From the NCBI GenBank assembly GCA_036186865.1, contig AP025067.1:9038981-9102980 (forward strand): 64,000 nt of DNA, read 5' to 3'. The stretch is from Eustoma russellianum. Taxonomy: Eukaryota > Streptophyta > Magnoliopsida > Gentianales > Gentianaceae. How positions within the stretch are numbered: position 1 is the first letter of the stretch; the number at the start of each line of letters is the position of its first letter. Positions 10,468-23,205 of this stretch are shown here, in pieces. The translations under genes were made by a program, and so were the position numbers. The notes below the pieces were generated by a model, which saw nothing but the letters and a program-made list of their open reading frames with translations, ran no database searches and was not told where the DNA came from.

Positions 10468-11095
10468 GACGGGTGGTACCGTCCGGGTGTTTTATTAATA
10501 AATATGGTCCCTCACTTGTGGCAGAGGAATACCGTGGTTACAATTGCATTGCTGTTCTATGGTGGGAGACTCTCCCAAACTAAGCAAAATAGAATAGAAA
10601 TGATATACATAAAACGCAAAATACAAGTAATCAAGAATGAGTAGTTTGAGAATCTTAATATATTACAATGGGATCTATGGAAATCAAGAGCTGCGCCTTT
10701 TGCATGATTCACCGATTTCAATTTGTTGTGTATTGCTGGAAGATCTAGGCATAGCAAAGTAGCAATTCTCCTTTGGACCGTGTGATAATGCTGCAGTGTT
10801 TGCCATGTGAGATAGGAAAACGAGTTGATAAAGATATGGTAAGACTGAGATAACGAAAAAGCAGGAATGCAAACTGTATACATACTGGCGGTGCCTGTAT
10901 TCCACATCAACATAGGCAACCTCAAGGAAAAGTCCAGCATGCTTTTGCAGCATAGCTTGAATGCACCATGGTAGTTTCGTACATGATATTTATACTCCTC
11001 AGCAAAGGTACAGAAAATAAATGTATGATTCAAAGCTATAATGCATAGAAATGAAGCGGATAAAAGGAAGAATAATGTAAGGAGAACATACCAAC

Positions 11096-11126
11096 GTTGC
11101 CTATGCCAATAGATGACATAGGCAAC
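11096..11126 (-). other. LINE C 3' UTR hairpin, perfect 10-bp stem
   Basis: GTTGCCTATG pairs perfectly with CATAGGCAAC around an 11-nt loop. It starts 39 nt after the ORF2 stop on the minus strand, nearly the same distance as in LINE B (42) and LINE D (40), although the stem sequence differs. A weaker, imperfect version built on GCCT/AGGC lies about 205 nt further downstream (near 10890-10921). Confidence 0.7.
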
Positions 11127-11165
11127 TAATGCCATATCACGCCAACCCATTAGGAGACATCATGA

Positions 11166-13200
11166 TCAAAATCTCAGGTGGAGTACCGAGGTGTCCAAAG
11201 TTATTGGTCCTCGGACTTCACAAGGCAAGTCAACTAAGGACGAAAAAATATTGACTCTTGCCGAGTGCAACCCATGCGACACTAATGTATGTGCGGCCGT
11301 GTTTGCCTCTCTTGGACAGTAATGAAGAGTGGACCTATTTAATCTGAGGAATTGTATGGTACGATGTAGGTCTGAAGCATATGACCCTGTAAAACTGTCT
11401 GGAGCCGAGATATGATGTAGTACAATGCCATAGTCTGTTTCAATGATCATACGATCATGATCCCGAGAGTAAAATATGAGTGCATATTGGAGCGCCATTA
11501 GTTCAGCTCTCAATGGCATCACAGCAGGTAAGCAAAAACAAATAGCTGAAATGAATTGTGCAAAATTACGCCTGCAGCGGCGGTAGATTGCTTCACTGTT
11601 GCATCGACATTCAACTTGAGTTTTCCTGTGGGATGGGTGGAGAGAATGAATGTGGTGACAAATGTGGCATGTACTGAGAAAATTTCCGACTCTGCATTGC
11701 TGCACACCAAGTATATACATGATCTCAAACTCGTTCAAACAGTCTTCTAAACGAAAAACTATTTTCTTCAAATCGCGTGTGTGTATATTCTTTCCAAATG
11801 ACCCACACCACTAATTATGGCACCATAGCTCGTAATTGACCTATCATTGTGTGCAAAGAAGATGTTCTCCACCATCGTATCAAATATACTCGAAGTGTTG
11901 ATTCAGAGGGCATTGGGCCAGAAAATAATAGTGATATTTCCTGCCATAAAGGCTTAATGGACGAGCAATGAAGAAAAATGTGATCTAGATGGTCGGAATC
12001 TATCCTACAAAAAGCACATTGGGTTGGAAAGATTGTCTGTCGAGTGCGAAGATTATCTGCTAGCGGAAGTGACCTCATCCACAACTTCCAAAGAAATACT
12101 TTTCCTCCCAGTGGCATACTCGACCATCAAATGTATTTTGAGTAGGGTTACGGCAATGACATAGCCGATAAAAGTGTATATGCCGACTTCAGGGAAAACT
12201 GCCCAAGATTATCAGTAGTCCAAGATAAACCATCCGGAGTAATCTGTAATTGATGATTCATGAAAACATTTATCCTGCAGATATGCTTCCAAGTAGGCGA
12301 ATCATATATATGATCATATACGGAGGACCTTTGGCCATATTTAGCCCGACGGAAGACAGCCCACAATGACGAGGAATAATGATAGTTCCACCATAAACGA
12401 CAGTCATATGCTTGTTGCATTATTAAAAGATGACGAATGTCAAAACCTCCGAGTTCTTTAGGCCGACAAATATTATCCCATGATCGCCAATGGTTCCAAC
12501 CATTCCATAAGAAATTAGGCATTTTCCTATTGAGAGTATTTAGCACACTTTTTGGTGATCTAGAGCTTGCAATAATATGTAAAAGCATAGAACATAGTAC
12601 ATGCCTCAATAAGACAACGCGGCCAGCCATGGAGAGCAGTTTCGACGACCAAGAATTCAACACAGTATCAAAGTGAGCAATCAACGATGTACAGTAAGCA
12701 GCACGATTTATCCCTTTATACAAATATGAACCCAATTATTTTATACGCAAAGTAGTCAGGCCCATGCCCAAAATTTGAGAAACTTGTGTTCCTGAGACCC
12801 CTTCTCCAACTATAACCTGGCTTTTGTGAAGATTCACCAGTTGGCCCAATGCTCGCTGATAAGTATCTAAAAACCATCGGAATTGCTACAAATTCCTTAG
12901 GGAACCATTTAAGATAATGACTAAATCATCCGCAAAACTCAAATGTGAAACCCTTGGGACCCTGCCTGCTTTAAAGCCACATATTACCCCATTGTCCATA
13001 AGTATGTTCAGCCCTCTTGAAAAGCCTTTTGATGCCAAGATAAATAAAATTGGCGAGAGTAGATCACCTTGTTTAAAACACGAGTCACTGGAAAGAATCC
13101 AACCGGTCTTCCATTTATTAAACTGGAGCAACGAGTGGCCGATAAATTATTGATTTGAATGTGCACTAACCTCAAATGAAATCCATTCAGAATTGAATAC
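11166..13200 (-). pseudogene. LINE C ORF2 remnant: RT, zf-RVT, RNase H
   Basis: On the minus strand the segment at 12886-13131 has FKQGDLLSPILFILAS and SFADDLVIILNG (FADD in place of YADD). The segment at 12148-12735 is the RT thumb and connector (YLGSYLYKGINRAAYC, PKELGGFDI). 11815-12117 is zf-RVT (CAFCRIDSDHLDHIFLHC). 11166-11771 is RNase H (VDATVKQ in a neighbouring frame, IIETDYG, REANTAAHTL). At least three frameshifts separate these segments. Everything upstream of the palm (endonuclease and ORF1) is missing. Confidence 0.85.
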
Positions 13201-14849
13201 AGGAGGAATATGCATATGAACTTCCTCTTCCAAGTCACCATTCAGAAATGCATTCTTAATGTCAAGCTGGAAGAGTGGCGAGTCAAGATGAACAACAAGA
13301 AAAAAAGTATCCTTATAGCGTTTAGCTTTGCTACAGGTGCAAAGGTCTTCTCATAGTTAGTCCCAAATGTTTGAGTGAAACCTTTGGCAACCAACCTGGC
13401 TTCGTACCTGTTAATGGATCAATCAGAACTATATTTGATAGAAAAGATCCATTTGCATCCCACTTGTTTGATTCCATTCACAGCATATATAACTTCCCAA
13501 CCCCCAATTTTGATCAAGGCGTCCATTTCCTCAATAAAAGCTTTCTTCCACTCCAGTTGAGCTAAAGCCTCCTGAATCTTCCTTGGAACCTTTAAACTGT
13601 CAAGTGAGGAAACAAAAACTTTAGAGTTTCCCTTAAGACAATCATATTAAACATAATTGCCAATGGGATACGTCTTCTTCTCATATGTTCTGACCCCTTT
13701 TCTGATGGCAAATGATTTATCATCAATTGGGACAATTTCCCTGACAGGAGATGATTCACCCTCAGATTCCACAATACTTCTGTAAGTATTCTCATGATGA
13801 TCAGAGCCAATTGGATCCTTCTGAGTTGAGTGCTGATTCTCCCCTCACTTGGATCACATCCTTCTCCTACAGGTTCATTGCTAGGAAGATCAATATGCTA
13901 TAGGTGTTTCATTCCTTTTCCTGCTCAGACTTAGTAACACCCTTAACATATAGTGCACTAGATTCACCAAATAGAACATCAAGGGAAACATACATTTTTC
14001 TTGATATTGGACAGTATCATTTGTATCCCTTTTGAGTACGAGAATACGGAAGAAAGATACATTTGTCAGTGCTAATGTCCAGCTTGCTTCTTAATTGTTC
14101 AGGAATATGTCTATACATAGTACAACCAAAAACTTTCATAGGTAGTTCAGAAAACAAATTTGTATTGGGAAAACAATGAGACATGGCATTCTTAGGAGTG
14201 ACATAGTTCAGTAACTTAGAAGGCATTCTGTTAATGAGGTGTGTAGAAGTAAGTACACACTCACCCAATAATGCTTAGGAACCTTCATAGGCATCATAGT
14301 TGCCCTTGTTACTTCAAGGAGATGTCTATTCTTCCTTTCTGCAACTCCATTTGTTGTGGAGTGTAAGTACCGGAAGTCTTACGGTGAATTACCTTAGTAT
14401 TAAGGTATTCTTTAACAGATGATTCAAGATATTCAAGGCCATTATCAGTTCTTAACGGATTTATTGTAGTATTAAACTGCTTCTAAACTATGCATATGAA
14501 TTTTTTAAGAAGTTTAATCAAGTATAGCTAGGTAAGTCTAGTATTGTCATCAACAAAGGTGATGAACCACTTAGCACTATTGTTGTTGGCTACTCTTGAA
14601 GGTCCCCACACATCAGAGTGAATCAAACTAAAAGGAGCACTACTTATATAATTTTTCTTTGGAGAGTTGGTTCTGCAACTTTTAGCAAACAAATAGCCTT
14701 CACAAAATAAGCAGATTGATTGACATTAACAAATAAGGCTGGCATAAGCATCCTGAGATAGAAGAAGTTAGTATGTCCTAATCTATAATGTCATAACTAA
14801 ATTCTCTCAGTGTTCCTACTAGCAATCATACATGATCTTACACTAGTTT
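13201..14849 (-). pseudogene. Copia-1 pol remnant: pre-integrase, integrase, start of RT
   Basis: On the minus strand RLGHTNFFYL (about 14790-14760) is the pre-integrase histidine motif just inside the insertion site. Integrase remnants follow; the open frame at 14268-14017 includes HLINRMPSKLL and MKVFGCTMYRHIP, typical of the integrase C-terminal half of Copia elements. RT begins near 13560 with CKWIFSIKY-like, ARLVAKGFTQTFG and FAPVAK motifs and ends at NAFLNGDLEEEVHMH (about 13210). Many stops and frameshifts are present, so no product is expected. Confidence 0.8.
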
Positions 14850-15719
14850 TGTTATACCCAACAAAAAATCACATTGTACTTGAGACTTGTATAAGTGAAT
14901 TAATGAAAAGTTGCATCTTCAAGTACATTTTACTAAGTTTTATGATTATTCCTTTAATTAGATTTTTGTTAAAGAAAATATTGTATAATAATTCAAGCAT
15001 GAATTATGGACTATGTGAAGTGGCCAACTCACCCCAATACCATAAGAAGTTTCGGCCCTAAGGTCTTAAAGGTGCTTGGAATGTCCTTCCAATTAAAAGG
15101 AGACTGATCCTAAGGGCCTTCTTAAAAACAAGCCCAAAAGCAATTAGGGTTTTCAAGTAGTGGGGTAATTAAATAAACATGAATTAAGAAAATATGAAAA
15201 ATAACACAAATAAACCCCTCCCAACCCCACTACATTCGGCCCCCATGAGTTCTAGAAAACTCATGATATTTCCTAATTATATTTTATTAAGAAAATCAGG
15301 AAAGGGGATAATTAAAGAAAAGGCAAGCATGGGGGACAAAAGATGCTAAGTGCAAGACTCAATGTTGCTTTTTTTTTTTACTTTTCATGCAACATTGTTC
15401 TCCTTTCCCTCCTAGCATGCGCCGGCCCCCTCCCTTAACCAAGAGGCTTCTTTCTTCTTATTTTAATAAAGAGCCCCTTAATCCATCTTTAACCTACTAA
15501 CTATCCAATAAATTACCAAGCAAATAGCAAGAGTCTTTCCCTCTCCTTTCCCTCAAAGCACACAGCCAACTTGAGCCAAGGAGATCCAAGAATCATTCGT
15601 GTGCAAGTTTGGTCTAGGTGAGTATATCCTAAACTCCTTAAGTGAATTCTATACCTCACATAGTGAAGATCACAAGATACCCTCTTTTCTTGTGAAAACC
15701 GTGACCTCCAAGAGGTCAC
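14850..15719 (+). repeat. Tekay 5' LTR, first part (up to the Copia-2 insertion)
   Basis: The segment matches 45698-46568 nearly base for base. Its final bases AGAGGTCAC meet the Copia-2 start. Open frames in it (such as 14810-15061) recur in the 3' LTR and are noncoding. Confidence 0.9.
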
Positions 15720-15839
15720 TGTTGAGAAATATGTTTGGATAATTTTCAGAGTCATGATTTTAAGTGGTGAATACTTAAAAATGTCACACATGGTGTTATA
15801 TGTGATTAAAAGTTGAAAAAGTTGACATCGATGTCTTAG

Positions 15840-16075
15840 GTTGTTGCACATCGATTGATCTATGTACATATATCTCTCACATCAATCGATTTATGTAGGG
15901 CAGAAAAGTTTAAGACCTTTCTGTGAGACATCAATCTCTAAACCTGAGACACATCGATCGATCGATGTACATCGAACCCTCACTTCGATCGATTGATGTA
16001 GGTCAGAGACAAAACCTGAACCCTTCTGTGAGACATCGATCTCTGAAGCTGAGGCACTTCGATCGATCGATGTCT
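15840..16075. repeat. Cluster of ATCGATCGAT palindromes in the Copia-2 5' LTR
   Basis: Repeated units of the form CACATCGAT-CGATC-ATGTA, separated by TCTCTCA or CCTTTCTGTGAGACATC, fill this block. Several contain the self-complementary core TCGATCGATCGA. The 3' LTR counterpart (24255-24535) has one extra 31-bp unit. Short frames across it (15923-16252) give a repeated peptide and are not genes. Confidence 0.8.
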
Positions 16076-17279
16076 AGGGTTTTTAGAAATAATTGTCTTA
16101 TGACTAACGTGCCTTGGAAGTTTCTACAACTTACCAAAAAGGGCAAAACTGGTATTTTGAGTTTTGTAGGAATATCACATGATGAAAATATTTCAAGGAT
16201 GTATTTTCATCCTATTTATCATGACAAAAGTGGAATTGTGATTATTTTCTGACCATCGGGGTCATTTCTGGAGTTTTCTCACACCAGGGGTATTTTGGTC
16301 ATTTTACCCCCAAGGATATTATTGGTATTTTCACTCAAGGAATCTCTTGAGCATATTACTATCTTCATTCTGGAGCTGTGTTATTATTATTTTGAAGATA
16401 ATATGGTGATCTTATATCTTATTCTCTCAACCGATGATATTATTGACTATGGCTGGATATGTGACGATTTGAGATGTCACATTCTATTTTTTCTTGAAGA
16501 CCCTCTTATATATGTTATAAGAGAACATTTATCATCATTATTCAGAGATATTAAAGGTGTCAAAGGTGTGGAAATCTTCTTGACATATAAGAAGAAATAT
16601 TGGGGAATTTCGGTGTTGCACGTTGACATAATCTTGTCAATTGTTATCTATTTATTTCTTCTTCAAAAATTTGAGTTGCTACACATATTGGTATGTCCAA
16701 AACCGTGTTTAAATGTCGTATTCATTTTATGAGTTGGAGACAAGTGGACCAACAAAAAAGGAGCTAGTTGGCAAAATTTCCAACTTGGAAATTTCAAAAA
16801 TATACCCAACGGCTATAGACCTTTCTTGGGTATTTTCAGCAGATGTTTTGAAGTCAATTGAAGCTCTCACATGTCCTATTATGGTTCTTGAATTTGGGGA
16901 TAATTTAGTGGTATTATCCTTTCTTATTTTATTAAACAAAAACAAAAATTATTTTTGGAAAATATGTAAGGTAGCCAATGGCTACTTGAAGTTTTGGAGC
17001 TGATTTTTTGAAATGTTCAAAGCCCACATGCCTATTATCTTGCCAAAGAGTTGAGAAGATGATGGAGTTGTTATTTGCCATATTATTTTTACATTTTCAA
17101 GATAATTCCAAGTTATTTTTCAAGGTGTAAAAATCGGCCAAGGTGACATCCAAGGTAGACCAATCATTGTGTTTTATTTTGCCAAGTGTACAAGGCCAAC
17201 CAATGATGTGAAGACATTTGGACTTGGTGATGAAGATGGTGACACATTGGAAGTCTTATCTTCAATGCTCAAATCACAC

Positions 17280-17288
17280 TATAAATAG
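17280..17288 (+). promoter_or_regulatory. Putative TATA box of the Copia-2 5' LTR
   Basis: TATAAATAG followed by AGGCAATGG is present at the same place in the 3' LTR (25847-25855). A TATA box in mid-LTR is expected at the U3/R boundary. The start of transcription is not visible from sequence alone. Confidence 0.55.
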
Positions 17289-18360
17289 AGGCAATGGTGA
17301 AGAAGATGAAAAACACTTGAAGCTCACAAGAATTTGTTGAATTGTCTAGCTTTCCTCTTCATCTTCTTGTTGTTATTGTTTTATTCATTGTAGCAAAGGT
17401 GTTCTTGTTGCATTGTGGTAAGCTACAAGCCTCTTGAGCTTCATTTGTAAGATTGATTAGCCATCTTTATAAGGCTACATCAATAGGTGTTAGAGGAGTT
17501 GCAACTAAGTGTTGCTTATAAGGTGATTATCCAAGTCTTGAGTAGGGTTAGTGTATAACCCAAGGATCAAGCTTAGCTCTTGTTGTAAGGTGTTCATTTG
17601 ATAGTGAAATCCAAGGAAAGGTGTTCATTGGGACTGGAGTAGGTCACATTGACCAAACCAGGATAAATCCTTGGTGTTCTTCTCTTGTTTTTTTATTTCT
17701 GTTTTCTGTCCGTTTTTTACTGCAGTTTTCACACAAATTCTCACAATTTGAAAAGATAGCTAAAAATTTTCAAAATTCGTGATTTTTGGCGGAGCTATAC
17801 TTCATACAATTATCTTTCATTTGATTTGAGCAAGGAAATGTTAGACTTTCAGTCTTTGTAAGATAACTGCTCCAATCTGGGTGCAATCTGACCAGTTTTG
17901 AGAAAACTTAAATTCTGTATTTTTCAAGAGTTGTTTAAGGTCAGGGCCTTTTATAAACTTCATCTACACATCCTAAGGAGTGTTTTGATATAAAGATCAA
18001 CCTTTTTGGTTGAGTATTCAAAGAGAAACAAGTTTTGAAAAATTAGCAACATTCTGTCCAATTCTGTCCAGATTGACCATCTGAATCGTTTTATTTGTTT
18101 GAAGGGTCAAACGATCTTATTTTTGTCTGATTTTTGGACAGAGTCTTTTTAACTCATTGAAGTTCAATGATAAAAAGTTTCATAATTTTTGGAGTTGTGT
18201 ACAATTATTTGTGAATTTTTCAAAAATAGGGTCTGAATCTGAGGTGGTCTCAGATTCTGTTTTCGAATGGGATTTCAACAAAGTGTTGTAGTGTAATTTC
18301 CGCTAACCACTATTCACGCCCACTCTAGTGGTGTTTATTGCAGGTGCACGGTCCAACATT

Positions 18361-18373
18361 TGGTATCAGAGCC
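18361..18373 (+). other. Copia-2 primer-binding site
   Basis: TGGTATCAGAGCC lies two bases after the LTR end. It is the usual plant primer site complementary to the 3' end of initiator methionine tRNA. Confidence 0.9.
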
Positions 18374-18481
18374 AGACCAACACCACTCAAAAGAAGCAAG
18401 ATTCAACACCATACGAACAATAGAAGGCCAAGAAACAACGATTCATTATATACTGCTTGTCTCAAATCCAAGGTATATACA

Positions 18482-20596
18482 ATGTCTATTTCTTCTCACA
18501 AAGGTGAGTTGGAAGATATGTCTATACAAAGTCCTCCTCTTTTTGATGGCAATAATTTTGTTCATTAGAAACTAAGAATGAGGCTATTCTTAATGGCTAT
18601 AGACATCGATTTATGGTCTATAGTTGAAGATGGGCCGTATATTCCAATGAAAGTTGTACAAGTTATTGGAGTCACATATGAGGTTGAAAAGTATAAAAGT
18701 GAATGGTCATCGGAAGATAAAAAGAAAATGTCCATGAATGCTGAAGCTATGCAACTACTTTTGAATGGACTTACAACTTCTGAAGCAGGATATGTGTCAA
18801 ATTGCACAAGTGCACACGACATGTGGAAATCACTTGTATTAAATCATAAAGGTACTAGTGGTGTTAAAGAGTCAAAAATAAACATGCTAATGACTGAATT
18901 AGAGACTTTCAAAATGTTGCCGAACGAATCCATAACATCTTTGGATTTGAGGATTACTAACATTTTCAATGCCCTTGAAGCTTTAGGGAAGTCATTTTCG
19001 AACAGTGAAAAGGTTCAAAAGGTGCTACGAAGTCTTCCTGCTGAATGGGATCCAAAGGTGACTGCAATCGAGGAGACAAAGTCAATCACCAAGATGGATG
19101 AATTGATCGGGTCTCTTAAAGTTTACGAGGTTAAATTAAACCAACGAAAGTCTGAATCGTCTAAGTCATCCGGTAAGTCAATAGCTTTCAAAACAACTGA
19201 AACACATACAAATAATGATGACAGTAATAGTGATACTGAATTAGATGACGACTTGATATTAATAGCAAGAAAACTTAGGAAGTTTTTCAAGCGTCTTAAT
19301 AGGAATAAACAACATTTTTATTCTTCTTCTCAACCTAGGAAAAATAACACAAATAAATGTTATAATAAAGAATTAAAGTGTTATGAATGTGGTCAAAAAG
19401 GACATATTTCATACGATTGTCCTGCGAAGAAAAATAATAATAATAACAACAATAATAAACAAGCCAAGGACAAGGAGCCACAAACGACAAAGACAAAGGA
19501 GTCTAAGGCAAGAAAAGGGAAACGAGCAATGAAGGTCAGCACATGGAGCGACTCATCCGACTCAGAATTCGAAACTAAGGAAGCTCAAGTCTGCTTCGTA
19601 TCCAACGAGGTATGTTCTTCTTCTGATAGTGATTCTGATAGTGACATGACATTTGATTAAATGTATGAAGAATTCTTAAGAATGCATGCTCACTGTAAGA
19701 GGCTCTCTAAAGAAAAGAAGAAAGTAGTTGAAGAAAATGACAAGTTGAAGACGTCCAACTTGAACTTTTCCGATCAACAAGAATCTTTTAAACAAGAGTC
19801 TACTAATACTCTGGATTCTTTAGAGAATAAAATTGAATCATATAGAAAAGATGAACAAAAGATAAAAATGGAAAATAGTATCTTAAAGTCTAAGTTAGAA
19901 AGTTGTGAACATGAAATAATACAACTTAAATCGTCTAAACTTAACTTAGAAAAAATGTTAGAACAATTTAAATCCGGTACAAACATTTTAGACACACTCA
20001 TCTCATCACAAAAGTATGGTAATGATAAAACCGGCTTAGACTATAAAGAAGAAAATGAAAAAGTAAATAAAAAGACTAAGTTTGTTACATCTAGTACAAA
20101 GTTGCCATATGATACAACAAAATCAACTTTGCCTGCTACATCTTCTTCTACACCTTCTTCTACTTATTCTAAGGCAAAAATGCAACATGCACCCATAAAA
20201 GCACACACGCATAAACATACATCTAGGCCAAACTTTGCATCTAGACAACCTAGAAACTATGCTTATATGTATACAAATGCAACTAGACATAATAAAATGC
20301 ATCCAATATATTATGAACCTAAGTATAGGCAACACTCTTATAAGTCTTATAGAAATGCCTATAAACACACTTATATAGCGCCATATATAAGAAACAAATT
20401 CACATGCCTTATACACATCATAAATCTCGGCCATCCTATAATGATTATCAACCATGGCACAACATGTATAACACTGCATCTTCACTTATGTGGAATGATC
20501 GTGTATATGACAATCCTTTTTATTTTCCAAAATATAACAATGCTAAAAGTGTGTCTAGAAGGTATGCCCAAGTTTGGATACCTAAGGGATATCTAA
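18482..20596 (+). pseudogene. Copia-2 gag (UBN2-type, CCHC, coiled-coil extension)
   Basis: The ATG at 18482 begins a frame that contains PPLFDGNNFVH followed by a stop at 18566, where relatives carry Trp, and then continues LRMRLFLMAID. The UBN2-like region spans to about 19150 and the knuckle CYECGQKGHISYDC is at 19378-19419. A Lys/Asn-rich stretch and an acidic SSSDSDSDSD segment follow. A TAA at 19658 interrupts the same frame before a strongly heptad-like, Glu/Lys-rich segment (19661-20000). The tail after about 20380 is out of frame: the true continuation moves to the frame at 20404. It is the structural particle protein of the element; the stops make it nonfunctional. Confidence 0.85.
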
Positions 20597-22412
20597 ACAA
20601 GGTTAGTGCCTCTAACATTCAAGGACCCAAATAAAGGGTACCTAAAACTTTGTCTCCATTGTAGGAAAAACGCAAAGAATGCAAGAAGAAGGCAAAGTCA
20701 AAGAATCTGAAAACCAAATGGTTTTTAGATAGTGGATGTTCGAGGCATATGACGGGAAACCACAAACTATTCATCGAATGGGAACATATCAAGAATGGAG
20801 GAAAAGTAACATTCGGTGACAACAACAAATGACAAGTTTTTGGAAAAGGAACAATTGGGGACCATAACACTTTTCAAATACGAAATGTGTTGTTAGTAAG
20901 CAATCTCTCTTATAATTTACTTAGTATTTCTCAACTTATAGATTGTGGATATAATGTCTCTTTTCTTCCCAATTCTTGTGATATAAGAAATGAAAAAGGA
21001 GAAACGGTTTTAAAAGGAAATAGAGATGGAAATATTTATACTCTTACCTTAGATAACATGTTAGATGCTAATGTTAAGTGTCTAATATCACATGACTTAG
21101 ATGTAAATTTATGGCGTAGAAGATTAGGCCATATAGGAATTTCAACTATTAAGAAATTGTTTAAGAAGAATTTAATTAGAGGAATGCCTAAGTTAGACTT
21201 AGATAATTTTCAAATGTGTGAAACATGTATTAAGGGAAAACACATTAAAGAAACTTTAAAACCGAAACATGAAGTGAGTACTAGTCATGTACTAGAATTG
21301 CTTCACTTAGACTTATTAGGTCCAAGTAGGACAAGAAGTCTAGGTGGACACTACTATGTGTGTGTCATAGTGGATGATTACTCACGCTACACATGGACGT
21401 TGTTCTTAACACACAAAGACGGTGCTCCATTAGTAATCGAAACCCTTATTAAGCAACTTGAAAACATTTATGAAGAAAATGTTAAAAGGATTAGAAGTGA
21501 TCGAGGTGGAGAATTTAAAAAAAAGACGTAATCAAATTTTGCGAACTATATGGAATCAAACATGAATTCTCACCACCTAGAACACCACAACTCAATGGAG
21601 TTGTTGAACGTAAAAATAGAACAATTCAAGAAGTTGCTAAGACAATGCTTTCTGAAAATAAATTACCTAAATATTTATGGGCTGAAGCTGTTAGTTGTGC
21701 ATGCTATATTATAAATAGGCTTACTATTAGAAAAAAATTAAATAAAACACCTTATGAATTGCTAAACAATAGACAACCTAAGATAGATTATCTTAAAGTG
21801 TTTGGATGTAAATGTTTTGTGTTGAACACTAAGGATAAACTAGATAAATTTGAACAAAAGTCTATTGAATGCATATTTGTTGGGTATTCAACTAACTCAA
21901 GAGCATATAGATTTTATAATCCTGCATCTAGAAAAATAATTGAATCTATACATGTGAAATTCAATGAAAATGCATGCTTTGAAGTTAGTGATAAACATCA
22001 ACATAAACAAAAAACAAATGTTGAAAATATGTTTGATGATGATATAATACTTGAGCCTGTACTTGATCATCTAGAACCAACTCCCCCTGAACAAGACATG
22101 CATGAACCCTTAGATGATATAAATGAAGAAACGTTGCAATTAGAAGATAATGTAACTAATGATCCAATTACATATGATATCGTTCACACTAATGAAACAT
22201 TTGAACAAGATGAGGGTGAACCTAGTCAATCTAGGAATTGGTGGCACCCTAGAGAATTAATCATTGGGGATCCAAGCGTTGGGGTTAGAACACGTAGAAA
22301 TATAAGTCAACTTGAAGGACATAGCGTAATCTCACACTTAGAACCTAAGAATGTAAAGGAAGCCATACGTGATATATCTTGGATAGATGCTATGCATGAG
22401 GAATTAAATTAA
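20404..22412 (+). pseudogene. Copia-2 protease and integrase
   Basis: VWIPKGYLNK and ASNIQGPK (about 20570-20631) lead into the protease, WFLDSGCSRHMTGN (20719-20760), with stops at 20632, near 20662 and 20830. The frame 20887-21531 has LWRRRLGHIG (pre-integrase), LLHLDLLGPS and VDDYSRYTW, the first aspartates of the integrase core. A run of A residues near 21520 shifts the frame. The core then resumes with NGVVERKNRT (about 21597) and the C-terminal half (21645-22412; FGCKCFVLN, CIFVGYS). In an intact element these would cut the polyprotein and insert the cDNA. Confidence 0.85.
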
Positions 22413-23205
22413 TTCACAAGAAATAATGTGTGGGACTTAGTACCTAAACCCGAAAACAAGTCAATAATAGGAACGAAATGGGTGTTTAGGAATAAAATGG
22501 ATGAATAAGGAAAAATTACAAGAAATAAAGCTAGGCTAGTCGCACAAGGTTATAATCAACAAGAAGGAATAGATTATGAAGAAACCTTTGCACCCGTTGC
22601 ACGACTAGAAGCAATTAGGTTGTTACTTGCGATTGCAAGTCTAAGTAACATTAAACTCTTCCAAATGGATGTCAACAGTGCTTTCTTGAATGGATACATC
22701 CAAGAAGAGGTGTTTGTCAAACAACCCCCTGGATTCGAAGATCCAAAGAATCCTAACCATGTTTACAAGCTTAAGAAAGCTTTATATGGTTTGAAACAAG
22801 CTCCAAGAGCTTGGTATGATAGATTTGCAAACTTTCTTATTGCAAATAATTATCAAAGGGGAACCATAGACAACACATTATTCCTAAGAAGAAAAGGTAA
22901 TGATTTGTTAATGGTTTAAATATACGGAGACGATATTATCTTTGGTTCAACTAACCCTACCTTAGTAAAAGACTTCGAAGAGTGTATGAAGTCAGAATTT
23001 GAAATGTCAATGGTAGGAGAGTTGAATTATTTCTTAGGACTTCAAATCAAACAAACCCATCAAAGAATTCACATTAGCCAATTTAAGTATGTCAATGATA
23101 TGATTAAGAAGTTTGGCTTTGAATAACCTACAACTACCCCCATGAGCGTTAGTACCAAACTTGAAAAGGATGAAATGGTAAACCTTTTGATGACACACTC
23201 TATAG
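22413..23205 (+). pseudogene. Copia-2 reverse transcriptase
   Basis: The frame continues that of the integrase with stops at 22410, 22507, 22917 and about 23124. Motifs are GTKWVFRNK, RLVAQGYNQQEG, DVNSAFLNGYI, PPGFEDP, ALYGLKQAPRAW and YFLGLQIKQ. The catalytic box, at about 22920, reads YGDDIIFGST. Copia elements have YVDD here, so the second residue is altered, which adds to the evidence of decay. Confidence 0.86.

Larger units (their letters stand above)
10464..13200 (-). mobile_element. LINE C: 5'-truncated copy on the minus strand
   Basis: On the minus strand the copy runs from the RT palm (13200) through zf-RVT and RNase H to a 3' UTR ending at 10464 on the TA tract. The terminal motif is GGTATTCCTCTGCCA plus CAAGTGAGG (about 10537-10513). 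Protein similarity to B and D is clear but more distant than between B and D. Its left end on the element map meets Copia-1 RT sequence at about 13200. The junction is either the 5' end of an insertion into Copia-1 or a later deletion joint. Confidence 0.8.
15720..18358 (+). repeat. Copia-2 5' LTR (~2.64 kb)
   Basis: It begins TGTTGAG and ends GTCCAACA just before the primer site. It holds the TCGATCGA-rich cluster (15860-16075) and a TATAAATAG box (17280). Most of it is matched by 24143-26278; the last 640 bp have no partner because the 3' LTR is truncated. Confidence 0.88.

Noticed and set aside
15840..16075. Regularly spaced palindromic repeats resembling a CRISPR array
   Set aside because: The spacers are themselves repeats, the unit occurs inside both LTRs of a plant retrotransposon, and there are no cas genes.
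15923..17003. Open frames in the Copia-2 LTR that reappear at 24793-25571 (for example the LLVFSL/SLEHI-type frame)
   Set aside because: They recur only because the LTR is duplicated. They lie upstream of the TATA box, lack known domains, and differ in length between the LTRs.
18361..18373. tRNA-like sequence TGGTATCAGAGCC (also 28914 and minus-strand 37020)
   Set aside because: These are primer-binding sites next to LTR ends; no cloverleaf or full tRNA surrounds them.
19661..20596. Coiled-coil frame in Copia-2 as a possible envelope-like gene
   Set aside because: It lies between gag and protease in the gag frame, not after RNase H. It has no signal peptide or membrane segment, and similar extended gags are usual in SIRE-type elements.
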